Shown here one piece after another: positions 23,163 through 31,921 of a stretch of DNA of 45,359 nucleotides. How positions within the stretch are numbered: the first letter of the stretch is position 1; every line of letters begins with the position of its first letter. The position numbers and the translations under genes are program-made. A model generated the notes under the pieces. That model was not told the origin of the DNA and ran no database searches. It saw only the letters and a list, made by a program, of their open reading frames with translations. The stretch spans positions 1-45,359 of the forward strand of contig JANYAZ010000106.1 in NCBI GenBank assembly GCA_025361045.1, read 5' to 3'. Origin of the DNA: Geothrix sp. (GTDB taxonomy: Bacteria > Acidobacteriota > Holophagae > Holophagales > Holophagaceae).

Positions 23163-23957
23163 ATGCATCCTATCCTTTTCGAGATCGGCTCCTTCCCCCT
23201 GGGCACCTACGGGCTGCTGCTGGCCATCGCCTTCTTCGCCGGCACGGCCCTGGCCAAGCGGCAGGGTCACCTGGACGGGCTGGCCCCCGCGGCCATCACG
23301 GACTTGGCCATTGCCATGCTCATCTCCGCCATTGTGGGTTCGAAGCTACTCATGATCGTGGTGGACCTGATCAACGGTGCCCCCCTTCGGGAGGTTTTCT
23401 CCTTCGCCACCCTGCGCGCCGGCGGGGCCATCCATGGCGGCATCATTGCCGCCACGGCGGTGTTCTTCTGGAAGCTCCGCCGGGGCCAGGGGCTGCCCCT
23501 CAGGATCACCGGGGACGCCCTGGTGCCCGGTGTGGCGCTGGGTCAGGCCATTGGCCGTCTCGGCTGCTTCTCTGCCGGCTGCTGCTACGGCACCGAGAGC
23601 CACGCGTCCTGGGCCACGACCTTTACGGATCCCATCGCCCACGCATTCAGCGGCACGCCCCTCGGCATTCCCCTCCATCCCGTGCAGCTCTACAACACCT
23701 TGGCCAACCTGGCCGTGATGGTGGTGCTGCTACTGGCCCGGCCCAAGCGGGCTTTTCACGGTCAGATCTTCGCCCTCTACTTCCTGGTGGAAGGCCTGGG
23801 CCGCGTCATCACCGAAACCTGGCGGGGTGACGTGGACCGCGGCACGGGCTGGCTAGGCTGGGTGTGGCTCAGTACGGGACGGCTCACGGGCATTGCATTC
23901 ATGTTGCTGGGACTGGGCCTGTGGTTGGTCTGGAGTCGGCATAAGGAGACCAAGTGA
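23163..23957 (+). CDS. lgt: Prolipoprotein diacylglyceryl transferase
   Basis: 264 aa. Lgt transfers diacylglycerol from phosphatidylglycerol to the lipobox Cys of prolipoproteins at the inner membrane. About seven hydrophobic helices and the family motifs are present: GGAIHGGIIAA (H-G-G loop), VALGQAIGRLGCFSAGCCYG (the Lgt signature GRxGCF), HPVQLYNTLANL, and FLVEGLGRVITETWRGD. ATG at 23163 with GGAA upstream is preferred; an in-frame TTG at 23151 would add four residues. It is followed by rluD with a 4-bp GTGA overlap, so the two form an operon. Confidence 0.95.
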   Translation: MHPILFEIGSFPLGTYGLLLAIAFFAGTALAKRQGHLDGLAPAAITDLAIAMLISAIVGSKLLMIVVDLINGAPLREVFSFATLRAGGAIHGGIIAATAVFFWKLRRGQGLPLRITGDALVPGVALGQAIGRLGCFSAGCCYGTESHASWATTFTDPIAHAFSGTPLGIPLHPVQLYNTLANLAVMVVLLLARPKRAFHGQIFALYFLVEGLGRVITETWRGDVDRGTGWLGWVWLSTGRLTGIAFMLLGLGLWLVWSRHKETK

Positions 23958-24937
23958 AATTAATCGCCGAAGAGGGTGCCCCCCGTTTGGACCGCTTCCT
24001 GGCCGACCGCTTTCCGGAGATCCCCCGGGCTCGCTGGGACGTCCATGTCCGCACGGGCGAGATCAAGGTGAACGGTGCGGCGGTGACCAAGGGTGGGGGC
24101 AAGCTGCGCCCCGGGGATGAGGTGGAAACGGAACTTCCGGTCATTGCGATTCCCGCTGCCCATCTGGACGCCGAGGACATCGACCTGCCGACCCTCTTCG
24201 AGGATGCCCACCTGTGGATCGTGGACAAGCCGACCGGCATGGTCGTGCATCCGGGCCCCGGTCACGCCAGTGGCACGGTCGTGAATGCCCTGCTGCATCG
24301 CCTCAAGACGCCGGTAGTGGTCGAAGTGGCCGGGGAGGACGAGCCCTCGGAAGACACCGAGGAACTGTCCTCGGGCTGGCCCGGGCTCGTGCATCGCCTG
24401 GACCGGTACACCACAGGTTGCCTCTGCCTCGCCAAGACTGCCGAGGCCCAACGGGCCATCCAGGACCAGTTCAAAGCCCGCACCGTGGAGAAGCGGTATC
24501 TGGCCATCGTGCGCCATTCCCCCAAGCTGCCCCAGCTGGGCAGCCTGCTCATCGATGAGCCCATCGCCCGCCACAAGCGGGACCGCCTGCGCATGGTGGT
24601 GGCCGCAGGTGGGCGCTCCGCCCAGACCCGCATCCGGGTGCTGGCCCGCACCACCAGTGCCGCGCTGGTGGAGTGCGAGCTGCTCACAGGGCGGACTCAC
24701 CAGATCCGCGTCCACATGGCCCACCTGCGGGCCCCACTCATGGGCGATCCCCTCTATGGCGGCCCCGGTCGCTGGAAGGATGTAGACGGAGAGGCACTCC
24801 TCCTGCCTCATCCGGCCCTCCACGCCTGGAAGCTCTCCGTGGATCACCCCGTGACTGGGCAACGCATCCAGGCGGAAGCACCGATCCCAGACACCTTCCG
24901 GGCCTTGGCCGTCTCCCTAGGCTTGCCTGGATACTGA
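23954..24937 (+). CDS. rluD: RluA-family rRNA pseudouridine synthase (RluD-like)
   Basis: 327 aa. The N-terminal S4 RNA-binding domain (RLDRFLADRFPEIPRARWDV, GEIKVNGAAV) precedes the catalytic domain with HRLDRYTTGC, where Asp150 is the nucleophile, and ends with LLTGRTHQIRVHMAHLRAPL and GDPLYGGPGRW. This matches RluD, which modifies 23S rRNA helix 69, though RluA/RluC-type targets cannot be excluded. The start is GTG overlapping the lgt stop. Confidence 0.92.
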   Translation: MKLIAEEGAPRLDRFLADRFPEIPRARWDVHVRTGEIKVNGAAVTKGGGKLRPGDEVETELPVIAIPAAHLDAEDIDLPTLFEDAHLWIVDKPTGMVVHPGPGHASGTVVNALLHRLKTPVVVEVAGEDEPSEDTEELSSGWPGLVHRLDRYTTGCLCLAKTAEAQRAIQDQFKARTVEKRYLAIVRHSPKLPQLGSLLIDEPIARHKRDRLRMVVAAGGRSAQTRIRVLARTTSAALVECELLTGRTHQIRVHMAHLRAPLMGDPLYGGPGRWKDVDGEALLLPHPALHAWKLSVDHPVTGQRIQAEAPIPDTFRALAVSLGLPGY

Positions 24938-24980
24938 GCCGGGCGCATCATCCCGAGAAAGCACTGCACGGGGGGAATTC

Positions 24981-25445
24981 ATGCTGGCCGCCACGCTTGC
25001 ACCCACAACTCTGGAAGGCTGGCTGAAGGCCTATCCCTATCTGCCAGGCATCCTGTTTGCCTTGGTCTGCCTGCTGATCCTGTTCCTGGTTCTTCTGCCC
25101 CGCCTCGGTTCCTGGCGCCGCGGGAACGGCCGCCCTGTGCTGGACCCGGTCCAGGTAGACGAACTGATCACTGGCTCCGGCGCCCTGGTGGTGGACCTGC
25201 GCAGTGCAGAGGCCTTCCGGATGGGTCACATCCGAGGCTGCCTCCATGTGCCCTTCGCAGACCTCCAGAACCGATTCAAGGCCCCCGACCCCAAGGCGAG
25301 CCGGGCCCTGGTCCTGGTGGATGAAACGGACGAATTGTCCCATCAGGCCTTCGACCTGCTGACCCGACGGGGCTTCAGCTGGCTCTATGTGATGAAGGGC
25401 GGGATGAAGTCCTGGCGCCGCGCCAACCGACCCATCGCGAAATAG
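24981..25445 (+). CDS. Membrane-anchored rhodanese-like protein, probably not a sulfurtransferase
   Basis: 154 aa. One N-terminal transmembrane helix (LPGILFALVCLLILFLVLLP, about 21-40) is followed by a rhodanese domain: LITGSGALVVDLRSAEAFRM, GHIRGCLHVPFADLQNRF, and GFSWLYVMKGGMKSWRRANR. At the place of the active-site loop (normally C-x-x-G-x-R-S) the sequence is VDETDELSHQA, with no Cys. The protein therefore cannot carry a persulfide in the usual way and is likely a binding or scaffold variant. GGGGGG upstream supports the start. It lies 43 bp after rluD, possibly in the same operon. Confidence 0.85.
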   Translation: MLAATLAPTTLEGWLKAYPYLPGILFALVCLLILFLVLLPRLGSWRRGNGRPVLDPVQVDELITGSGALVVDLRSAEAFRMGHIRGCLHVPFADLQNRFKAPDPKASRALVLVDETDELSHQAFDLLTRRGFSWLYVMKGGMKSWRRANRPIAK

Positions 25446-25450
25446 GGCTA

Positions 25451-26056
25451 CTACTTCGGCTCCCCTGTCATGGTGGGCTTAGGCCCGTCCAGCGTCGCCG
25501 CCAGTGCCGTCGTCGGTGCGCTCTGGAAGGCAAGGTGCATGATCCACCACCGCTTGCCGTCCCAGACACACTGCAGGGCGTTGATGCCGGTGTAGAGCAC
25601 GGGTCCCCCAGCCACCAGCCGGATCTCGTAGGGCGACCAGACCTGGGCGATACCGTCCTGTTTCTGGACGGTCACCGCCGTCCCCTTCTCAAAGAAACCC
25701 TTCTCCCACTGGGGGATGGCGAAGGCGAGGAAGGCCTCCAAGTCCATGGGGCGCATGAAGGCGCCCTTCTCGGGATGCTTGGCCGCCACAGCAAGGCGCG
25801 ACTGGAGGTGGAACAGCGCCCGGATCTTCTCGATATCGCGTTTCTGCTCTTTGGGGCCGGAGATGAAGGCATAGAGCGCCTCCGTCAGCGCCTCGGGGGT
25901 GCCGGTCTCGGCCGGGCTCAGGTCCGCCCGAACCAGTTCCTTGATGGGGCTCGAACTGATTGGAGGCAGGCTGGGGATTTCGCCCTTGGGCTTGGTGGGC
26001 GGTGGCCCCTGGGCCACCAAGGACAGGGCAGTCAGGCAGAGCAACGAACGGATCAC
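25451..26056 (-). CDS. Exported NTF2-like protein of unknown function
   Basis: 201 aa from the GTG at 26056, which has GGAGG 4 nt upstream and begins with a signal peptide (VIRSLLCLTALSLVAQGPPP). A longer frame reaches 26119 but would overlap the AmpG-like gene and lacks a ribosome-binding site. The mature part has an alpha-beta layout like SnoaL/NTF2-like proteins: helix EALTEALYAFISG, helix IEKIRALFHLQSRLAV, then strands GTAVTVQKQDGIAQVWSPYE and CVWDGKRWWIMHLAFQ. The ligand is unknown. It is probably co-transcribed with the transporter upstream (25 bp). Confidence 0.65.
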   Translation of the reverse strand: MIRSLLCLTALSLVAQGPPPTKPKGEIPSLPPISSSPIKELVRADLSPAETGTPEALTEALYAFISGPKEQKRDIEKIRALFHLQSRLAVAAKHPEKGAFMRPMDLEAFLAFAIPQWEKGFFEKGTAVTVQKQDGIAQVWSPYEIRLVAGGPVLYTGINALQCVWDGKRWWIMHLAFQSAPTTALAATLDGPKPTMTGEPK

Positions 26057-26081
26057 AGAACCTCCAGGCCCCATCAATGTG

Positions 26082-27296
26082 TCATGCCTCATCGTTTTCG
26101 GGGAGTCCCCAGCGATCATAGAGCAGCAGCAGCAGGAGGCCCGGGATGGCCGCCATGGCGCAGACGGGGAAGTAGAGCTTCCAGCCGTACCAGTCGGCCA
26201 TGAAGCCAGTCATCCCCGCGAAGAAGGTGCGGGGCAGCGCCATCAGGGCACTGAAGAGCGCGTATTGGGTGCCGGTATAGGAGCGGTTGCAGCTGCCCAT
26301 GAGCAGGGCTGCAAAGGCGCTGCCGCCCATGCCGTAGGCCAGGTTTTCCAGGGTATTCGCGGCCACCAGCAGAGGCAGGTGCCGACCCAGCAGCGAGATG
26401 GCCCAGAAGCCCAGGATGCTACCGGCTTGCACGAAACCGCAGATCCACAGGGCCTTCCGCAGGCTCATGCGGGTGAGCATCCAGCCACCGATGAGCCCAC
26501 CCAGGATGATGGCGACCATGGCCGTGGTCTTCTGCACCGAGCCGATCTGCATCTTGGTGAAGCCCATGCCCCGCAACAGGAAGGGGATGGTCATGGATTC
26601 CGCCAGCCAGTCGCCCAGCTTGTAGAACACGGCAAAGGCCAGCAGGTAGCCGATGCCTTTCCGCTGCAGCAGATCCTTCAAAGGGCCGGAGATGGCCTCC
26701 TGGAGGGTGCGCGGGGCCTTGGCCACGACATCGGTATTCAGGGCCAGCCAGGTCCCGGTCATGCCCAGCAGGGTGAGTGCAGCCATGCAGAGGTACGTGG
26801 TCCGCCAACCGAAGGCCTGGGCCATGATCAGGGCCAGGCCGCCACTCACCAGCATGGCCACGCGGTAGGCCGCGATGTGAATGCTGTTGCCCAGGCCGAG
26901 GTGCTTCTGGTCCAGGGCCTCGGCCCGCCAGGCATCCACGGCGATGTCGAAGGTGGCGCTGGCCACGGCCACGGCCAGGGCCAGGATCACCACGCGGAGC
27001 AGGTTCAGGTGCGGCTGGGTGCGGGCCAGCAGCACCAAGGCCAGGGCCATGGCTCCTTGCATCGCCAGCATCCAGCCCCGGCGTCGACCCAGCCCTGGTA
27101 GCGCGAACCGGTCCAGGAAGGGGGCCCAGAACACCTTGAGGCTGTAGGGCAAGGTTACGAAGCTGAAGAGCCCGATGGTGCCGAGGCTCAAGCCCTCGTC
27201 CGTCATCCAGGCCTTCAAGGTCGAACCCGTCAGGAACAGGGGCAGCCCCGAGGCGAACCCGAGCAGGATGAGGACCACGAGGCGGCGAGAGGGCAT
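26082..27296 (-). CDS. AmpG-like MFS muropeptide transporter
   Basis: 404 aa with about twelve hydrophobic helices. The N-terminal motif GFASGLPLFLTGSTLKAWMT and the stretch LPYSLKVFWAPFLDRF are typical of AmpG, the inner-membrane importer of anhydro-muropeptides for cell-wall recycling. FDIAVDAWRAEAL also fits AmpG-type acetyl-CoA/muropeptide permeases. Product of the first gene of a small minus-strand unit with the NTF2-like gene. A BlaI-type repressor at the left edge is 26 kb away and no link can be claimed. Confidence 0.82.
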   Translation of the reverse strand: MPSRRLVVLILLGFASGLPLFLTGSTLKAWMTDEGLSLGTIGLFSFVTLPYSLKVFWAPFLDRFALPGLGRRRGWMLAMQGAMALALVLLARTQPHLNLLRVVILALAVAVASATFDIAVDAWRAEALDQKHLGLGNSIHIAAYRVAMLVSGGLALIMAQAFGWRTTYLCMAALTLLGMTGTWLALNTDVVAKAPRTLQEAISGPLKDLLQRKGIGYLLAFAVFYKLGDWLAESMTIPFLLRGMGFTKMQIGSVQKTTAMVAIILGGLIGGWMLTRMSLRKALWICGFVQAGSILGFWAISLLGRHLPLLVAANTLENLAYGMGGSAFAALLMGSCNRSYTGTQYALFSALMALPRTFFAGMTGFMADWYGWKLYFPVCAMAAIPGLLLLLLYDRWGLPENDEA

Positions 27297-27343
27297 GGGA
27301 GATGGTAACGGGTGGGCCGCCCGGGCGCTCGGATCGGGGCGGG

Positions 27344-27832
27344 TCAGTTTACGGTCGGCTCCGGCCCAGCATGGGTGTGCAGATCATGGACCAGGTGCCC
27401 CCCCGCGTGGCCCGTCCTGGCCAGGGCCAAGACGCCGACTGCGCTGACGAGCAGCCACCCCACCAGCAGGCTCATTTCCAGAGCCCTGGATAGCTCGCGC
27501 CTTCGAAGCAGCGGGAGCAGCCACAGTACCGCGAAGGCCGCCCCCAGCAGCCCGAAGAGCAGAGTGGTCCACTGGGCGGCCCGTTCATGGTCGCGCAGTC
27601 CGGCCAGGAGCGCCGGCGTGGTGCGGGCGTACCGCTCCACGGCATCCCCGCTTGCCTGGGCCAGGAGCAGACCAGCGAACCCGAGCACCAGCAGAAGCAG
27701 AGCGGAGGTGTGGACCCCACGCCGCTGGGCGGGCCACAGCAGGCCCACCAGCACCAGCAGCGGCGCGACGCTCAGCAGGGCGATGGGAAAGTGGACGATG
27801 GCTGGGTGGATGTGATTCCAGGGCGGCAGCAT
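27344..27832 (-). CDS. DUF2231-type membrane protein
   Basis: 162 aa with four predicted transmembrane helices. The opening HIHPAIVHFPIALLSVAPLL (H-P-x-x-V-H-F-P) is the hallmark of DUF2231; a conserved acidic/His layout follows (RDHERAAQWTTLLF). The C-terminal GHAGGHLVHDLHTHAGPE is His-rich and matches the family's VHxHG-type end, suggesting metal or haem association (inference). GGAGG lies 5 nt before the ATG. Function is unknown. Confidence 0.75.
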   Translation of the reverse strand: MLPPWNHIHPAIVHFPIALLSVAPLLVLVGLLWPAQRRGVHTSALLLLVLGFAGLLLAQASGDAVERYARTTPALLAGLRDHERAAQWTTLLFGLLGAAFAVLWLLPLLRRRELSRALEMSLLVGWLLVSAVGVLALARTGHAGGHLVHDLHTHAGPEPTVN

Positions 27833-28052
27833 GGGACCTCCAAAGTCAGATCTCGTTGCTTAGGAATACGCCAGGCAAGCAGGGGCGGATGTCACCTCCA
27901 GGATGTCGTACACAGGTTTCTGGCGCCCAAATTTGACTGAAAAAGTCCACGACAAGGTACGGATGGAATCCAGCCCAGTAGGCGAAACCCCAGCCGGCTC
28001 GATTCCCGGTGTCTTGATTGGTGTTCCTTGGCTCTTTGAATCAACGCCCGGA
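27833..28052. other. 220-bp intergenic region, nothing recognised
   Basis: Lies between the acs stop and the DUF2231 start, both on the minus strand. It contains a short direct repeat GGATGTC (two copies 14 bp apart) and small dyads such as CCGG-CTCGATTC-CCGG, but no tRNA, riboswitch or convincing terminator. An open frame crossing it on the minus strand runs into acs and looks spurious. Confidence 0.5.
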
Positions 28053-29984
28053 TCAGTCTGCCAGGGTGCTGAGATCCCCGGGATCCTGACCCATGGCTTC
28101 GGCTTTGAGCGCGCGACGAAGGATCTTGCCGGAGCGGGTCTTGGGCAGGCTGGCCCGAAGCTCGATGTCGGCTGGCACCGCGATGCCGCCCAGATCCTCT
28201 CGAACATGGTCCTTCAGGCTGGCGATGAGCCCAGGTCCCGTGGCGAAACCGGCCCTCACGACCACGAAGGCCTTGATGTTCTCCCCCTTGATGGGATCAG
28301 GAATGCCCACCACGGCGCTCTCGGCCACGGCCGGATGGCGGATGAGGGAACCCTCCACGTCGGCAGTGCCGATGCGGTGGCCGGCCACGTTCAGCACATC
28401 ATCGGACCGACCCAGCACGGCGATGTAACCATCGGCATCACGCACGGCGACGTCGCCCACGGTGTAGTAGCCCGGGATCTCCTTCCAGTATTCCTCGTAA
28501 CGCTTATGGTCGTTCCAAACGGTCCGCAACATGTAAGGCAGCGGAAACTTGATGACCAGCAGGCCCCCTTGTCCATCGGGTACGGGGGACCCGTCCTTGT
28601 TCACCACGGCCAGCTGGGCCCCAGGCATGGCCTTGCCAGCCTTGCCGGGTCGGACCTCGAAGGTGGGCAGGGTGCCGATGACCGGACCGGCGATCTCCGT
28701 CTGCCACCAGTTGTCCACCACCTGGCCGTTGCCTTGGCCCACGAGGTGCGTCTGCGCCCAGCGGTGGGCCTCGGGGTTCAGGGGCTCACCAGCACAGGCC
28801 ATGAGGCGCAGCTTGCTCAGATCGAACTTCCCGGGCGCCTCGGCACCGTGGCTCATCCACATGCGGACGGCGGTGGGGGCCGTGAACATCACGTTTACGC
28901 CGAAGCGCTCGCAGATCTCCCAGGTGACTTCGGGACTCGGATAATCGGGAGCGCCTTCGCGGCAGAGCACCGTGGCGCCGATGCTCATGGGGCCGTAGAC
29001 GATGAAGCTGTGGCCCACCACCCAGCCGATGTCCGAAGTGCTCCAGTAGATGTCCCGTTCCTGGATCTGGTAGAAGGCCTTGCTCAGGTAGTTCACGCCC
29101 ACCATGTAGCCGCCGGTGGTGTGCACCACGCCCTTGGGTTTCCCCGTGGTGCCGCTGGTATAGAGGATGAACAGCGGATGTTCGGCATCCACCATTTCCG
29201 GGTCGCAGTGGATGTCCCGACCCTGCTGGATGTCGTAGAAATCCTTTTCTCGCTCACTGGCGAAGGTGACGGGGGCGTCGCCCGGCCGTGAGCCGCGGCG
29301 GTGGACGATGACGTGGTCCACGGACGAGAGATCGCGCACGGCCTCATCCACGATGGGCTTCAAGGCAATGGCCTTGCCCCGGCGGTAGGTGAAGTCGGAG
29401 CAGACCACGACCTTGGCGCCGGCATCCTCAATGCGGGTGCGCAGGGCCAATGCGCCCATGCCCGCGTAGACCACACTGTGAATGGCGCCGATGCGGGCGC
29501 AGGCCAGCATGGAGATGATGCCTTCCGGTGTGAGCGGCATGTAGAGGATGACGCGGTCACCCTTCTTGACGCCCAGGCGCTTCAGCGTGTTGGCGAAGCG
29601 GTTCATCTCACGGTAGAGGCGGTTGTAGGTGTAGGAGCGCTCGTCGCCATCCTCGCCGACCCACAACAACGCGGCCTTGTTGCGGCGATCACTGTGCACG
29701 TGGCGGTCGATGCAGTTCACGGTGGCGTTGAGCTTGCCGCCGATGAACCAGGCGTGGTTGGGCGGGTTGAATTCGAAGACCTTGGTCCAGGGCTCCGCCC
29801 AGTCCAGGGCCTTGGCCTTCTCGCCCCAGAAGGAGGCCGGGTCCTCTTCGGCCAGGGCCCGCTCGACCTCGTAGTTGATGGCCGCCTGTTTGGCCAGCCA
29901 TCCCTTCATGGGAATGGGGGCCTCGCCCTTCTGCAGCGCCTGGATGGTTTTCTGCTGGGTGATGCTGATTTCCACTTCGCTCAT
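28053..29984 (-). CDS. acs: Acetyl-CoA synthetase (AMP-forming)
   Basis: 643 aa, the usual length. It activates acetate (or propionate) to acyl-CoA through an acyl-AMP. Visible: FILYTSGTTGKPKGVVHTTG (P-loop), VDNWWQTEIAGPVIG with the Trp that limits the acyl pocket, YTVGDVAVRDADGYIAVLGR (hinge), DDVLNVAGHRIGTADVEGSL, and the C-terminal TRSGKILRR with the catalytic, acetylatable Lys. MSEVEIS at 29984 is chosen: GGAG lies 7 nt upstream, and residues of the longer frame upstream do not resemble the family. It is divergent from the DUF4287/DUF5655 gene. Confidence 0.94.
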   Translation of the reverse strand: MSEVEISITQQKTIQALQKGEAPIPMKGWLAKQAAINYEVERALAEEDPASFWGEKAKALDWAEPWTKVFEFNPPNHAWFIGGKLNATVNCIDRHVHSDRRNKAALLWVGEDGDERSYTYNRLYREMNRFANTLKRLGVKKGDRVILYMPLTPEGIISMLACARIGAIHSVVYAGMGALALRTRIEDAGAKVVVCSDFTYRRGKAIALKPIVDEAVRDLSSVDHVIVHRRGSRPGDAPVTFASEREKDFYDIQQGRDIHCDPEMVDAEHPLFILYTSGTTGKPKGVVHTTGGYMVGVNYLSKAFYQIQERDIYWSTSDIGWVVGHSFIVYGPMSIGATVLCREGAPDYPSPEVTWEICERFGVNVMFTAPTAVRMWMSHGAEAPGKFDLSKLRLMACAGEPLNPEAHRWAQTHLVGQGNGQVVDNWWQTEIAGPVIGTLPTFEVRPGKAGKAMPGAQLAVVNKDGSPVPDGQGGLLVIKFPLPYMLRTVWNDHKRYEEYWKEIPGYYTVGDVAVRDADGYIAVLGRSDDVLNVAGHRIGTADVEGSLIRHPAVAESAVVGIPDPIKGENIKAFVVVRAGFATGPGLIASLKDHVREDLGGIAVPADIELRASLPKTRSGKILRRALKAEAMGQDPGDLSTLAD

Positions 29985-30111
29985 GGGAGGACTCCGAGAA
30001 CGGGCCGCGGTGGATGGAATTGGGTTGGTTGGGAGGGAAGGTAGCATGGAGCCTGACCCATTCGAAGGGAACGATGACCGTTATCACAGGCAACTGAAGC
30101 CCGGAGCTCCG

Positions 30112-30750
30112 ATGGCAAAACCTTCACATCCTTCAGGTGCCTGGGACCTCCACCCCAGCGTGGCCTATATCCAGACGGTCCTGGCGAATATCCAGCCGAG
30201 AACAGGCCGTACGGTTGAGGCATGGGTGGACCTCGTGAAAGCCGAGGGACCCACGGAGGCCAGGGCCCGCTCAGCCTGGCTGAAAGCCCAGGGGCTCGGG
30301 GCCACCCAGGCCGGCCTGGTCGCCCAACGCGCCGGAGCCATGCCCGGTCACGCGTTCGACGACACGCCCGAAGGCTACCTCGCCGCGGCGCCCGGATACG
30401 TGGACGGCCAATACAGCGGAAGGATGGCGATCTTCCGCCCGCTCTTCAACCACCTCGTCATCCTCGCCCGCAGTCTGGGTAAGGACGTAAAGGTTTGCCC
30501 CTGCGAAACCATGGTGCCTTTCTATCGCAACCACGTCTTCGCCGAAGTGAAGCCGTTTGCCTCCAGGCTGGATCTGGGCCTTGCCCTGGGCGACCCTTCA
30601 ACCCTGAAGGATCCCAGCGGGCGCTTGAAGGACACCGGCGGTTTCAGGAAGAAGGACCGCATCACGTACAGGGTGGAGATCATTCTTGAGGCGGACCTGG
30701 AACTCGCGCTGCCCTGGCTGGAGCGGGCCTACGAGCGGGACGGGAAGTAG
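30112..30750 (+). CDS. DUF4287/DUF5655 domain protein
   Basis: 212 aa from ATG 30112 (GGAG 6 nt upstream); an ATG at 30046 with GGGAGG-like sequence upstream would add 22 residues and cannot be excluded. The N-terminal part (YIQTVLANIQPRTGRTVEAW, then ARSAWLKAQGLGATQAGLVA) is DUF4287-like, and the C-terminal part (KDVKVCPCETMVPFYRNHVF, AEVKPFASRLDLGLALGD) is DUF5655-like. Such proteins are cytoplasmic, widespread and uncharacterised, possibly nucleic-acid associated. It is divergent from acs with overlapping regulatory DNA. Confidence 0.75.
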   Translation: MAKPSHPSGAWDLHPSVAYIQTVLANIQPRTGRTVEAWVDLVKAEGPTEARARSAWLKAQGLGATQAGLVAQRAGAMPGHAFDDTPEGYLAAAPGYVDGQYSGRMAIFRPLFNHLVILARSLGKDVKVCPCETMVPFYRNHVFAEVKPFASRLDLGLALGDPSTLKDPSGRLKDTGGFRKKDRITYRVEIILEADLELALPWLERAYERDGK

Positions 30751-30753
30751 GGT

Positions 30754-31335
30754 CTACCGGCGGCTGGCGGGCGGTACGATGCCGTTCATGCGGAGGTACT
30801 CGACCATCTGACCGTAGTGGTCCATGCCATGGAAGGAGAGCAGCGTGGCCATGCCGATGGGTGTCAGGTCCGGGCCCTGACCAAAGGGGTTCTTCACGGA
30901 CCGGCTACCCGTCTGGGCCGTGATGCTCTGGATGGCCTTCCGGGCGTAGGCGAAGGAATCCTTCATGTACTTCACGATCTCGGCCTTGGTCTTGAGGCTG
31001 TCGGGGCCCATCTCGGGGTTGCCCACTTCCGCCGGGGGCTTCTCGCCGAGAATCACCGAACCCAGGAAGAAGTTGACGGCGGACACGTGCTTCACCTGCT
31101 GGGCGAAGGTCTTCACGCCCTTGAACTCGCCCTGGGTGGGGGCCCAGTCGAACTTGTCCTCGGGCATGGCCTCGGCGGCGCCTACGAACTGGCCCACCAC
31201 CCACTGGTAGGTGCCGTCCATGGCCACACCCACGGTGGGTTCGGCCCCAGCAGTGGCAGGCGCGGGAGCCTTCGGGGCGGGAGCCTGGGCGGCCAGCGGT
31301 AGAGCGATCAGGAGGGCGAGGGTCGTCGGCTTCAT
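30754..31335 (-). CDS. Exported DinB-family protein
   Basis: 193 aa. Start at MKPTTLALLIALPLAAQAPA, a signal peptide, with AAGGAG 7 nt upstream. An Ala/Pro-rich spacer leads into a DinB/YfiT four-helix bundle: MDGTYQWVVGQFVGAAEAMP, FAQQVKHVSAVNFFLGSVIL (His of the metal triad in QVKHVSA), and GMATLLSFHGMDHYGQMVEY with the HxxDH/HxxxH metal-binding pair. DinB proteins often bind a divalent metal and some are thiol-dependent transferases. Export is unusual but is seen in Acidobacteria-type relatives (recall). Its role is unknown. Confidence 0.8.
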   Translation of the reverse strand: MKPTTLALLIALPLAAQAPAPKAPAPATAGAEPTVGVAMDGTYQWVVGQFVGAAEAMPEDKFDWAPTQGEFKGVKTFAQQVKHVSAVNFFLGSVILGEKPPAEVGNPEMGPDSLKTKAEIVKYMKDSFAYARKAIQSITAQTGSRSVKNPFGQGPDLTPIGMATLLSFHGMDHYGQMVEYLRMNGIVPPASRR

Positions 31336-31427
31336 GTCGTGCTCCTTGGTAAGGGAGGCCATCCTACACCCGGAGGTCCTTCCGTGTCTCGACAACCATA
31401 TTTTCTTTCTGGTCGCAGGGTCGGTGC

Positions 31428-31907
31428 TTAGGGTATCGCCGCGCTGACCCGGGTCAGAGTCACCACCTTGTCCAGATCCATGGGGTCCAGCCCCACCAGA
31501 AACCCCCGACTGCCGCCGTTGAGGTAGATGCGGTCCAGGTCGAAGATGGTGGCCTCGGCATGGATGGGCATGGTCTTTTTGGTACCGAGGGGGCTGGTAC
31601 CCCCCACCAGGTAGCCGCTGTGCCGGTTGGCGACCTCGGGCTTGCAGGGCTGCACAGACTTGGTGCCGATCTGCCGGGCCAGTTCCTTCGTGCTCACCTC
31701 GCGATCGCCGTGCATGAGGATGATCAGCGGCGCACCCTTCTCGTCCTCCATGACCAGGGTCTTGATGACGGCGTGCTCGGCCACGCCCAATTCCCGGGCG
31801 CTGACCTGGGTGCCGCCGTGCTCCTCATAGCGGTACAGGTGCTCCGTGAAGGGCACGCCCGTCTGTTTCAACAGGCGGGTGGCGTTGGTGGAAGGCGCTT
31901 TCGACAT
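31428..31907 (-). CDS. ybaK: YbaK/EbsC-type Cys-tRNA(Pro) deacylase
   Basis: 159 aa. The YbaK family clears Cys (or other amino acids) mischarged on tRNA(Pro). Recognisable segments: TRLLKQTGVPFTEHLYRYEE, VSARELGVAEHAVIKTLVME (with the key Lys in VIKTLV), MHGDREVSTKELARQIGTKS, and the G-x-x-S/T-P motif in SGYLVGGTSPLGTKKTMPIH, then VGLDPMDL. Its start is only 14 bp from the start of the divergent NAD(P)-binding gene. Confidence 0.93.
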   Translation of the reverse strand: MSKAPSTNATRLLKQTGVPFTEHLYRYEEHGGTQVSARELGVAEHAVIKTLVMEDEKGAPLIILMHGDREVSTKELARQIGTKSVQPCKPEVANRHSGYLVGGTSPLGTKKTMPIHAEATIFDLDRIYLNGGSRGFLVGLDPMDLDKVVTLTRVSAAIP

Positions 31908-31921
31908 GGCATCATCATTCC

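Noticed and set aside
27960-28020. Possible tRNA fragment or attachment site (CCGG-CTCGATTC-CCGG resembles a T-arm)
   Set aside because: The stem does not pair as a five-base T-arm, and no acceptor, D or anticodon arm could be folded around it.
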